Source of the DNA: CAZPQN01 sp964588795
Lineage (GTDB): Bacteria; Fidelibacterota; UBA2242
Reading direction: 5' to 3'
DNA length: 64,000 nt
NCBI GenBank assembly: GCA_964588795.1
Contig: CAZPQN010000005.1
Location: 1-64,000 of the forward strand
The notes beneath the pieces were generated by a model, which was not told the DNA's origin, did no database searches, and worked only from the letters and a program-made list of their open reading frames with translations. Each line of letters starts with the position of its first letter. Position 1 is the first letter of the stretch. Position numbers and translations under genes: made by a program. Positions 26,972 through 35,413 of this stretch are shown here, one piece after another.

Positions 26972-28102
26972 ATGCGTTACTCCCGCCGTCAGTTTTGTCG
27001 GCATTTAGGCTACAGCCTGGCAGGTTGTTTAGCTGCTCCCGAGCTCCTGCCGCGGTTGTTGGGTGGCACTGTCAATGCGGATGATGAACGTTTCGCATGC
27101 GAGGCGCGCTTTTACACCAAGCTGGACGGTAGAAAGGTGCGCTGTTTGCTCTGCCCGCGGACTTGCCTGATAGCTGAAGGTCAGCGGGGATTCTGTCGCG
27201 TTCGAGAAAATCGCCGGGGGACACTCAACACGCTCGTTTACAGCCGGCTGTGCACCATCAACAATGATCCGATCGAAAAAAAACCGCTCTTCCATTTCCT
27301 GCCGGGTACCAATGTGCTTTCAGTAGCCACCGCCGGATGTAATCTGCGCTGTAAATTTTGCCAGAACTGGAATATATCCCAGGTGGCGCCGGAATCTATC
27401 CGGGCTGAATACACGCCTCCCGAACGTCTCGTAGAATATGCACGCCAGATGCACTCTCCCTCCATCGCGTTCACCTACAGTGAGCCGACCATTTTCACAG
27501 AGTACGTCTTGGATACTGCCCGATTAGCCCGTCAGGTAGGGATAAAATGTGTCAGCATTTCCAATGGCTTCATCAATCCCGAACCACTCCGCGATTTATG
27601 CACGTTGCTGAGTGCCATCAAAATTGACTTCAAGGCTTATTCGGACGATTTTTACCAGAATGTCACCACCGGACGCTTACAACCGGTGCTGGACACCATG
27701 CAGTACATTCACCAGCAAGGCATCTGGCTGGAAATCGTGAATTTATTGATCCCGACGCAGAATGATGACGGCGCACAATTGCAGGCCATGGTGCAATGGA
27801 TCGGACAAAATCTGGGTGCCGAAGTGCCGGTGCATTTCACGCGCTTTCATCCGCAGTATTTGATGGAAAACCTGCCACCTACCCCGCAAAAGAGCTTGGA
27901 AACAGCCCAGGCTATTGCCCGGTCGGCCGGATTGCAATATGTCTATATCGGCAACCTGCCCGGTCACCCGGCTGAAAATACCTATTGTGCCCGCTGCGGA
28001 CAAAAGATCATCGAACGGATAGGATATAGCGTCCGGTCAGTTCAAGTCCGCAACGGACGATGTCGTTTCTGCCAATCTCCGATACCCGGAGTATGGAGTT
28101 GA
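26972..28102 (+). CDS. amrS: AmmeMemoRadiSam system radical SAM enzyme, with twin-arginine N-terminus
   Basis: A 376-residue radical SAM protein of the AmrS family. The SAM-cluster cysteines are Cys123, Cys127 and Cys130 (CNLRCKFC). An N-terminal CLLCPRTCLIAEGQRGFC motif (58-75) and a C-terminal CARCGQKIIERIGY plus CRFC could bind further metals. The N-terminus (SRRQFCRHLGYSLAGCLAAP) has a twin-arginine SRRQF and a possible lipobox LAGC (16-19), though the hydrophobic core is short. If exported, it would be a rare extracytoplasmic radical SAM enzyme. The family's substrate is unknown. It stands directly before the Memo-AMMECR1 fusion. Confidence 0.93.
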   Translation: MRYSRRQFCRHLGYSLAGCLAAPELLPRLLGGTVNADDERFACEARFYTKLDGRKVRCLLCPRTCLIAEGQRGFCRVRENRRGTLNTLVYSRLCTINNDPIEKKPLFHFLPGTNVLSVATAGCNLRCKFCQNWNISQVAPESIRAEYTPPERLVEYARQMHSPSIAFTYSEPTIFTEYVLDTARLARQVGIKCVSISNGFINPEPLRDLCTLLSAIKIDFKAYSDDFYQNVTTGRLQPVLDTMQYIHQQGIWLEIVNLLIPTQNDDGAQLQAMVQWIGQNLGAEVPVHFTRFHPQYLMENLPPTPQKSLETAQAIARSAGLQYVYIGNLPGHPAENTYCARCGQKIIERIGYSVRSVQVRNGRCRFCQSPIPGVWS

Positions 28103-28103
28103 A

Positions 28104-29612
28104 ATGTTAACACGAGGATTAAAAATTATGCTAATTGCAAACCTGATTTTCAACAATCCCGGTTCGGCCCAGGAACGCCGACCGGCGGCGGCCGGAACAT
28201 TTTATCCGGGCGAGGCTCAGGAGTTGAACTCGGAAATCGTGCAATATCTGAAACAAGCCGGAGCCAAAGTTTTGTCGTCCCCGCCAAGGGCGTTGATCGC
28301 TCCCCATGCCGGCTATGTGTACAGCGGTTGGGTAGCCGCTTATGCCTACAAGGAAGTCCGTGATTATCGTTACGACGCCATTATCATCGTCGCTCCGTGT
28401 CATGTCGAATACTTTCCATTTGCGGCGGTTTACGAGGGTACTGCTTATGTCACCCCCCTGGGTAAAGTTGCAGTTGACACTAAGTTAGCCCGGGAGTGCA
28501 CGACCCAAGACGGGTTGGTACGCCTGGCGGGTAACGGGCACACTTTCAAACAATTTGCCCGGGGTGAACACAGTCTGGAAGTGCAGCTCCCGTTCTTGCA
28601 GATTGTCCAGCCGAATACTCCCATCGTCCCGATCGTCGTCGGAACCCAGGATTGGCAAGTACTGGAATCTCTCGGTCGGCAACTGGGAAAAATTGCCCAA
28701 TCCCGCAATGTTCTTCTGGTAGCTTCCAGCGACCTGTCGCATTATCACTCTTATAGTGAATGCCAGAAAATCGACCGCCGTTTAGTTGCCGCGCTGGAGA
28801 AGTTCGCCCCGCACGACTTCTACCGTGGCCTTGTCAATGAGGAATTCGAAGCTTGCGGTGGCGGGCCGATTACTGCGGCTATGATGGCCGCGCAAATCGC
28901 CGGCGCCAACCAGGTAAAAGTGCTTAAAGTCGCTAATAGCGGTGATGTTCCGATTGGGGAAAAGTCTCAGGTAGTTGGGTATTTAGCGGCTGTCTTTTAC
29001 CAGGGACAAAGTCGGGAAAAACACAACGCAACGCTCGGTGAAAAAAAATCCAATCCCGGAACGTTAGACCGCCCGGAACAACTTTTCTTGCTTGACCTGG
29101 CTGAAAAGACCATCAGCGCCGCTGTGCATAAAAAACCGCTCCCCTCACCCGCCACGATTCCCGAACGCCTGAAGGTTAAGCGCGGTGCGTTCGTGACCAT
29201 TGAAAAACGGCACGACCTGCGGGGGTGCATCGGCTATGTGTTACCGATGAAACCGCTTTTTGAAACCGTCATCGAGGTTGCCAGGCTCGCGGCGCTGGAA
29301 GACCCGCGTTTCGAACCGGTCAGTGTCAGCGAACTCAAGGACCTCAGCGTCGAAATCTCGGTGCTGACGGTCCCGGAAAAAATCAGCGACCCGAATATCA
29401 TTGAAGTCGGCAAGCACGGAATTATCATCCGTCGCGGTTTCTATTCGGGACTTTTACTACCGCAGGTGGCTACGGATTACGGCTGGGATCGCGTGACATT
29501 TTTAGAGCATACCTGTCAGAAAGCAGGTTTGCCGCGCGATGCCTGGCAAGATAAAAGTACCGAAATCTCCATTTTTTCCGCCCAGGTCTTCAGCCGGGAA
29601 AGCGTCGAATAA
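28104..29612 (+). CDS. AmmeMemoRadiSam system Memo (AmrB)-AMMECR1 (AmrA) fusion protein with signal peptide
   Basis: A 502-residue fusion. Residues about 5-23 (GLKIMLIANLIFNNPGSA) look like a signal peptide. Residues 25-300 are the Memo domain, a dioxygenase-like fold with likely active-site residues in APHAGYVYSG, RGEHSLEVQ, SSDLSHYH and FEACGGGP. After a Lys/Asn-rich linker, residues 325-500 are the AMMECR1 domain with its hallmark LRGCIG. The two partners of the system are usually separate genes; here they are one polypeptide. ATG at 28104 has GGAG 5 bases upstream and lies 1 base past the amrS stop. Role unknown. Confidence 0.93.
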   Translation: MLTRGLKIMLIANLIFNNPGSAQERRPAAAGTFYPGEAQELNSEIVQYLKQAGAKVLSSPPRALIAPHAGYVYSGWVAAYAYKEVRDYRYDAIIIVAPCHVEYFPFAAVYEGTAYVTPLGKVAVDTKLARECTTQDGLVRLAGNGHTFKQFARGEHSLEVQLPFLQIVQPNTPIVPIVVGTQDWQVLESLGRQLGKIAQSRNVLLVASSDLSHYHSYSECQKIDRRLVAALEKFAPHDFYRGLVNEEFEACGGGPITAAMMAAQIAGANQVKVLKVANSGDVPIGEKSQVVGYLAAVFYQGQSREKHNATLGEKKSNPGTLDRPEQLFLLDLAEKTISAAVHKKPLPSPATIPERLKVKRGAFVTIEKRHDLRGCIGYVLPMKPLFETVIEVARLAALEDPRFEPVSVSELKDLSVEISVLTVPEKISDPNIIEVGKHGIIIRRGFYSGLLLPQVATDYGWDRVTFLEHTCQKAGLPRDAWQDKSTEISIFSAQVFSRESVE

Positions 29613-29631
29613 ATTCGCAAAGCAGCTCTGG

Positions 29632-31833
29632 TCACTTTTCCGTGGCAGTCAGGAAAAATAGCAGTGTCCCAACCGTAAGAATCAACAGTCTAACCAGCGG
29701 AATCCCCCAGACCGGGATTAAAAACACCGAAGTAAGGTAAACTCCCGCACAGGCACCGATGATGTCCCAGGCATATAATTTTCCGGCCGTGGGAACGGTG
29801 GCTCCCGGTTTTGACTCCTCGATGCGACGCGCCAGAAATGGTAACGTCACTCCGGCGACTACTCCCGCCGCAAATAGTAAAAAGTACAGCATTCCCGCCG
29901 TGGAGCGGGCCGAAAGTGGAAGATAGCCCGGCAGACATAAAATTATGGACAACAACAGCAGGGTTAAAAAGATATGCCTGACTGTGAGCTTGCGTAACGC
30001 CTTAACTTTAAGTTCCAAGAGCGCCCCACTGCCTGAACCCACCATAAAACACAGCATCAGCATTACCATGCGTAAATACAGACCGCCCACGTAGATCTGG
30101 AACAGAATCAGGGACGTGGTTTCAATTGCCATCACGATAAAACCTACCATCAACATGTAGAACGGCCACACCGCCCGGTGATTCTTCTGGTGTCTTAACC
30201 ACCACAGAACCAAAATTACAGCGATAAAGATAGTCAACAGGAAGCAGATACTGGGAATCTGCCATAGCTTCTGATAGATATTTTTAATCCATCCGCCGGT
30301 TTGCTGGTCCCATAAAATCGTGTCGTAATAAAATCCGATCGGAGCCAAAAAAGTATTAATCTCCAAAGCTGATTCACGGGCAATCTGTTCGGTCAGAAAA
30401 GCGACTTTAGCAACTGACACCCGGTCACGCAGAAAATGATCTGAAACGTACCGGTTGCTGATCCCAGTGTGACGCAGGCGATCGGTGAAAAATTTATAAT
30501 CATTATGCAGAACCCGATCCGCGGCCAATAGATGCACGGTCAGACCGGGAATCCAGGTCGTTTGGGCGAAGACTCGCTGGACGCTGTTCTGGATAATCTT
30601 GAAAAAAGTGACGGCTTCAGCGACTAAATACTCTTCACCACCCGGAAAACTCAAAGCCATGACACCATCGCTGACCAAACGCCTGCGGACCAGATTAAAA
30701 AACTCGACCGAATAGTACCGATTCCACTGCGCATTGACCGGCAGAGGGATATTAAGCAGCACCACATCGAAGGTGTCAGGATTATCAAGAAGATAATAGT
30801 AGGGATCGGCGATATGCTTTTCGACTAAGCTGTCAGTGGGCTGGCTGAACCGGTCAAGGGTCTCCTGTAAAACACGATCGGCGTGCAGAACGGAAATTTG
30901 CTGCACTGATCGATACTTGTAGATTTCCCGATATAGTTCTGCATAACCCGGTCCGATAATCAGTACCTTACGCGGCTGAGAGTGATTCAGCAGTGCAAAG
31001 TGAACAAGCTCCTCGGCGCGGGCGACATCACCAGCCACCCATAAGGGTTGACTATCCCCGTAGAGAGCCTGATTATCGGTATATTCAACCGTCGTCAGTG
31101 ACAGATAAGGTGACTCCCGGAATTCTACGACCCTAAACGGCCGCCATTTCAAGGCATTGAGTCGCTTAGGAAAGCGGTACATTAATCCCGCAATGAGAAC
31201 GAGCATCAGATACAAAACAATTTTTATCGGTCGGGAACTGCCCCAGAACCAGACGCTACCTACGGCCATCGCCCAGACTGCCAGGCCCAAAATAAACAGG
31301 GTAGTCAAACCACTCCACAGTAAGAGTGCGAACAACAGGCTACCGATCGCCGCTCCAAACATTTCAGCGATGTAGGTGAAGTGAATTGCCGATAAGCCGG
31401 TTTGGGTTTTCGACCAGGCAACCATCAGGGGAAAAAACAGGCCATTCAATAGACAGGGCCAAATGAAAACCATCAAGGTCCATCGAAAAATTGTCGCATT
31501 ACCGACCAATGCACTGGTACCGATGCCACTAATCTGGCGCACCATGAAGAGAAGCCCAGCAAAACCAAGTAAGGCCAACAGATAGACCGGGATTACCACG
31601 CGTAGTTGCTTGGCAGGATTTGCCGCAGTAAATAGTCGCCCGCCGAGCAGACTACCGATTCCAGTCCATAACAGCCAGTGACCAAGCGCAATGCACACGG
31701 TTAGCTCATTACCATGAAAAGACTGGACTGCAATTCTTAAAAATGCCAATTGCCCAACCATGGATAGCAGACCAATTCCCGCGACGCACAGCCCACTTTG
31801 GAGTCTTGCTCTGCTTGTGGTCAGGCTACTCAT
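29632..31833 (-). CDS. Spermidine-synthase-like multi-pass membrane protein
   Basis: A 733-residue fused membrane protein: seven or so N-terminal helices (1-225), a spermidine-synthase-like Rossmann domain (about 235-440, VLIIGPGYAELYREIYKY; FDVVLLNIPLP) and four or more C-terminal helices (510-730). This class is widespread in FCB bacteria and mostly lacks demonstrated synthase activity. The catalytic Asp of true spermidine synthases in the 'DVIIxD' strand is Asn here, so aminopropyl transfer is doubtful. It is convergent with the AmmeMemoRadiSam cluster and 12 bases downstream of the FGE-like gene. Confidence 0.85.
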   Translation of the reverse strand: MSSLTTSRARLQSGLCVAGIGLLSMVGQLAFLRIAVQSFHGNELTVCIALGHWLLWTGIGSLLGGRLFTAANPAKQLRVVIPVYLLALLGFAGLLFMVRQISGIGTSALVGNATIFRWTLMVFIWPCLLNGLFFPLMVAWSKTQTGLSAIHFTYIAEMFGAAIGSLLFALLLWSGLTTLFILGLAVWAMAVGSVWFWGSSRPIKIVLYLMLVLIAGLMYRFPKRLNALKWRPFRVVEFRESPYLSLTTVEYTDNQALYGDSQPLWVAGDVARAEELVHFALLNHSQPRKVLIIGPGYAELYREIYKYRSVQQISVLHADRVLQETLDRFSQPTDSLVEKHIADPYYYLLDNPDTFDVVLLNIPLPVNAQWNRYYSVEFFNLVRRRLVSDGVMALSFPGGEEYLVAEAVTFFKIIQNSVQRVFAQTTWIPGLTVHLLAADRVLHNDYKFFTDRLRHTGISNRYVSDHFLRDRVSVAKVAFLTEQIARESALEINTFLAPIGFYYDTILWDQQTGGWIKNIYQKLWQIPSICFLLTIFIAVILVLWWLRHQKNHRAVWPFYMLMVGFIVMAIETTSLILFQIYVGGLYLRMVMLMLCFMVGSGSGALLELKVKALRKLTVRHIFLTLLLLSIILCLPGYLPLSARSTAGMLYFLLFAAGVVAGVTLPFLARRIEESKPGATVPTAGKLYAWDIIGACAGVYLTSVFLIPVWGIPLVRLLILTVGTLLFFLTATEK

Positions 31834-31845
31834 TTGCAGATTAAG

Positions 31846-32676
31846 TTACTGGGCTAATTGGACGCGCCCCGGCGCCCAGGCCACCCGAAACCCGAGAAAA
31901 CTCAGGCGGGCGACAGGCATATAGCGCATACGATGTGAAGTATGCAGGGTTTCCGTTCCGTGATACCAGCTGCCTCCGCGAATGACCTTGAACATACTCG
32001 CCGCAGGACCGGTGGGCTCGACCATCGTGGAATTTTCGTAGTAATCGCTCTTGTAGTAATCCTGGCACCATTCATAAACATTACCCGACATATCAAACAA
32101 ACCGAGTAAGTTCGGCGGGAAGCTGGCTACGGGGGCAGCCTTTTTCCACTTATCTTTCTTTTCTACTCCGGAGTAGTTCGCCATGGAATGGTCCATTTCC
32201 TCACCGGAGGGATACTTCATTACCAGACCTCCCGAGCGGGCGGCATATTCCCACTGGGCTTCGGTGGGCAGACTGCCACCCACAAACTGGCAGAATTCGT
32301 TGGCTTCATACCAGGTCACAAATACTACCGGATAGGAATCGTCGGCATAGTCTTCCTGTTCCGGCATCGCTTTGCCCGTCAGTCGACAATAATTTTTATA
32401 CTGACCGATCGTCACTTCTGTCAATCCCAAATAGAAATCAGAAAGGGTTACGCTATGGACCGGTGTCTCATCATCCTTCCCTTCTCCAAAGTGCTCACCC
32501 ATGTCAAACGTGCCGCCTTTCACAAACAGCGCGGGTATTCCGATGCGGCTGATTTTAACCACGTTGAGCCTGGTATCCTCACTTTTACGTACGGGTTCCG
32601 GAGTGCGGGCCAGCAAAGCCGTCAGCAGAACGACACCCAGGAATCCGACCGCTTTTTTAATTTCTCCACCGCTCAT
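31846..32676 (-). CDS. FGE/SUMF1-fold protein without the catalytic cysteines
   Basis: A 276-residue protein with an N-terminal hydrophobic helix (about residues 9-23) and an FGE-sulfatase fold (50-270): FVKGGTFDMGEHFGEGKDDE, VTWYEANEFCQFVGGSLPTE, AQWEYAARSG, DMSGNVYEWCQDYY and VIRGGSWYHG. In formylglycine-generating enzymes the RGGSF stretch is followed by two cysteines that do the chemistry; here both are absent (GSWYHGTETLHTSHRMRY). It probably serves as a structural, binding or GldK/PorK-like T9SS protein rather than a sulfatase activator. No lipobox is visible. No sulfatase gene occurs in the window. Confidence 0.88.
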   Translation of the reverse strand: MSGGEIKKAVGFLGVVLLTALLARTPEPVRKSEDTRLNVVKISRIGIPALFVKGGTFDMGEHFGEGKDDETPVHSVTLSDFYLGLTEVTIGQYKNYCRLTGKAMPEQEDYADDSYPVVFVTWYEANEFCQFVGGSLPTEAQWEYAARSGGLVMKYPSGEEMDHSMANYSGVEKKDKWKKAAPVASFPPNLLGLFDMSGNVYEWCQDYYKSDYYENSTMVEPTGPAASMFKVIRGGSWYHGTETLHTSHRMRYMPVARLSFLGFRVAWAPGRVQLAQ

Positions 32677-32856
32677 CGATTGTACTCTTCAATTCCCAAT
32701 CCCAGCTTGAAAGTAATTAAGCAGGTACATTTTATCAAGCTATTTTTTTTCTGCCGACAACTCGCGACCCCTGCTCTGCAAATTTTTATAACATTTGAGT
32801 GCAAAGAATATTAAAATTGCCAGTGGTTCGCAAGTAGATGAAAGGAAAAAAACAAA

Positions 32857-35385
32857 ATGCGCACAACTCCTACCCGGCCGGGTATCCGCGCCCTGCCGCT
32901 GGTCATTGCCGGAGCGATCCTGATAGTTTTAATAGGGTGCAGAGGTGATATGTCAAGCCTGATCGTTCATTATCATCGCTACGATAATCAATATGCCGGC
33001 TGGAGTTTGTGGACCTGGCTCGATCAGGTCTCGCTCGATGCCCCGGCTTTTAAGCAAGATGGGTTCGGGCTGGTTTTCAAAATCGAGCTAAAAGAATATC
33101 CGCCCAAAGGCAACATCGGGCTGTTACCCAAACGGGGGAACTGGCTTGAAAAAGACGATCCCAACCGTTTCTGGAGTCGCAATCTGCCCGGTGAAATCTG
33201 GATCTTACAGGGTGACGAAAAACTGTACCTAACCCAGCCAGATACACAACCTATCATCCGGCAGGCATTTCTTGATAGTCCCACGGAAGTGCTATTAGTC
33301 TTTTCGCATCCGGTCGTTAAGCAGATTGTTCCCCGCCTCAATCCCATCATTACCCTGTCAAATACAGTAAAAATTCAACCGATAAAAGTGCAACTCATGC
33401 CTGCCAATGCTGATTCTTCGAATCTTATCCGGCTCATTACTTCCACGCCGCTCGACCCGGCCCATCTGCCCGCCGAGGTGCAAGCGGCGGATTTCGAACC
33501 GTGTCCCATTCAATTGCGACGGATATTAGATTCACCAAAGTATGTCAGCAACGTTCCACTGGGCGCTTTTTACACTCCAAAAGCAACGCGTTTTGCCGTT
33601 TTTGCCCCGGGCGCAACAGCCGTTCACCTGCAGCTGTACACTCGACCCAAGGGGGGACGTCCCCGTTCTGTACCCCTTCAGCAAATGAAAACCGGCATCT
33701 GGTCAGCGACGGTTGCAGGTGACCTCAAAGGTCAGTATTATGTCTATACCGTCGCCGGTCCGGATCCGGCTTACGTACCCGACCAGGAAGTCATTGATCC
33801 TTATGCCCGTTGTGTCACAACCCACGACGGACGTGCCCTAATCTTCCACGATGAAACACCGGTGGCCGATTCGCCGGTCTTTCCCATTCAGGATGCTATC
33901 ATTTACGAAATCCACGTCCGCGATTTCACCATCAGTGAAAACTCCGGCATGCGTTACAAAGGCAAATACCTTGGTTTCGCCGAGGAAGGTACGCGTCTGC
34001 CCGGCACCGATTTGTCCACGGGTCTCGATCATCTAACCGAGCTGGGAATTAACACCGTTCAGCTGTTGCCAGTCCAGGATTTTGAGCACGATAATCAGAC
34101 TAACAGCTACTTCTGGGGTTACATGACAGTCAATTTCAATTCCCCGGATGGTTGGTACACTACCAATGAAGACGACGCCAGCCGTATCGCAGAATTCAAG
34201 CAGATGATTTCCAAACTGCACCAGCGCGGAATCAAGGTCATTCTCGATGTCGTTTACAATCATACCGCGGAGACCAATCCACATGTCCGGTACAATTTCA
34301 ACGGGCTGGTGCCCAATTTTTACTATCGCCAAAAACCCGATGGAAGCTACTGGAACGGATCCGGGTGCGGGAACGAGGTGCGGTCCGAACAACCGATGGT
34401 GCGACGTTTCATCCTGGAATCGCTCAAGTACTGGGTCGAAACCTTCAAAGTAGATGGTTTTCGCTTTGACCTGATGGGATTGATTGACCTCGCCACCCTG
34501 CAGACGATTGTCCGTGAACTACGGGCGATCAAACCGGACATCTTCCTGTACGGTGAACCTTGGACCGCCGGCGAAACCCCGATTCGTCCCACCGTCAAAG
34601 GGCACCAGCGCGGAGAAGGCTTTGCGGTTTTCAACGACAATTTCCGTGACGCGCTGAAGGGTCCGTGGTACAACACCGAGCCGGGTTACGTCCAGACGGG
34701 CAAAAACGTCGAACAGGTCAAGAAGGGCATTATGGGCAGTATCACCGATTTCGCCGACTCCCCAACCGAAGTAATCAACTACGTTTCCTGTCATGACGGA
34801 CGCACGCTCTGGGACCTACTGGTAGCTTCGACCAGCGGTATGGGATTGCATACCGATACCGAATTAAAGGCGATGGATAAATTAGCCGCGTTTATTATCT
34901 TTACCTCCCAGGGCATTCCATTTATGCAGGGTGGCGAAGAATTCCTAAGAACCAAATTCGGGTCGCATAACAGCTACAACCAGCCGGATAAAATCAACAA
35001 AATCCGCTGGGACTACAAACAGGAAAACTACGATATTTTTCAGTACTACAAAGGTCTGATTGCTCTGCGCCAGACCCACCCCATGTTCCGCCTCACCGAT
35101 GCACTTGAGATCAAACGCAATCTCACCTTTTTAGAACAATTGGGCTACGCGGTACCCGAACACTGTATCGCTTATCGTTTGCAACGGGGCACCTGTCAGG
35201 ATAAATGGCGTGAGGTGCTGATCCTGATCAATCCCAATCGTGAATCCGTGACCTTTAAATTCCCGAAAAATAAATGGATTCTGGCGGTTGACCATACTCA
35301 GGTAAGAAGTGACATTATTGCGCCGGTTAATGCCAGTTTTCTGTCAGTTAAACCGATTTCTGCGGTGCTGATGTATCGTTTGTAA
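32857..35385 (+). CDS. Type I pullulanase-like lipoprotein (GH13)
   Basis: An 842-residue GH13 debranching enzyme that should cleave alpha-1,6 bonds in pullulan-like or glycogen-like glucans at the cell surface. A lipoprotein signal ends in LIVLIGC (Cys28); a CBM41-like domain (about 33-135, WSLWTW and GNIGLLPKRGNW), a CBM48-like domain (about 225-310, VPLGAFYTPKATRFAVFAP) and the catalytic barrel follow. Catalytic residues are Asp538 (GFRFDL), Glu567 (YGEPW) and Asp647 (SCHDG). The pullulanase signature YNWGYDP is NSYFWGYMTV here, so specificity may differ. It starts a five-gene glycan block. Confidence 0.88.
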   Translation: MRTTPTRPGIRALPLVIAGAILIVLIGCRGDMSSLIVHYHRYDNQYAGWSLWTWLDQVSLDAPAFKQDGFGLVFKIELKEYPPKGNIGLLPKRGNWLEKDDPNRFWSRNLPGEIWILQGDEKLYLTQPDTQPIIRQAFLDSPTEVLLVFSHPVVKQIVPRLNPIITLSNTVKIQPIKVQLMPANADSSNLIRLITSTPLDPAHLPAEVQAADFEPCPIQLRRILDSPKYVSNVPLGAFYTPKATRFAVFAPGATAVHLQLYTRPKGGRPRSVPLQQMKTGIWSATVAGDLKGQYYVYTVAGPDPAYVPDQEVIDPYARCVTTHDGRALIFHDETPVADSPVFPIQDAIIYEIHVRDFTISENSGMRYKGKYLGFAEEGTRLPGTDLSTGLDHLTELGINTVQLLPVQDFEHDNQTNSYFWGYMTVNFNSPDGWYTTNEDDASRIAEFKQMISKLHQRGIKVILDVVYNHTAETNPHVRYNFNGLVPNFYYRQKPDGSYWNGSGCGNEVRSEQPMVRRFILESLKYWVETFKVDGFRFDLMGLIDLATLQTIVRELRAIKPDIFLYGEPWTAGETPIRPTVKGHQRGEGFAVFNDNFRDALKGPWYNTEPGYVQTGKNVEQVKKGIMGSITDFADSPTEVINYVSCHDGRTLWDLLVASTSGMGLHTDTELKAMDKLAAFIIFTSQGIPFMQGGEEFLRTKFGSHNSYNQPDKINKIRWDYKQENYDIFQYYKGLIALRQTHPMFRLTDALEIKRNLTFLEQLGYAVPEHCIAYRLQRGTCQDKWREVLILINPNRESVTFKFPKNKWILAVDHTQVRSDIIAPVNASFLSVKPISAVLMYRL

Positions 35386-35413
35386 TCTGGTGCATATCAT
35401 TGCTGAGGTACGC

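Noticed and set aside
31846..32676. Sulfatase-activating enzyme acting on a neighbouring sulfatase.
   Set aside because: Both catalytic cysteines are absent and there is no sulfatase gene in the window.
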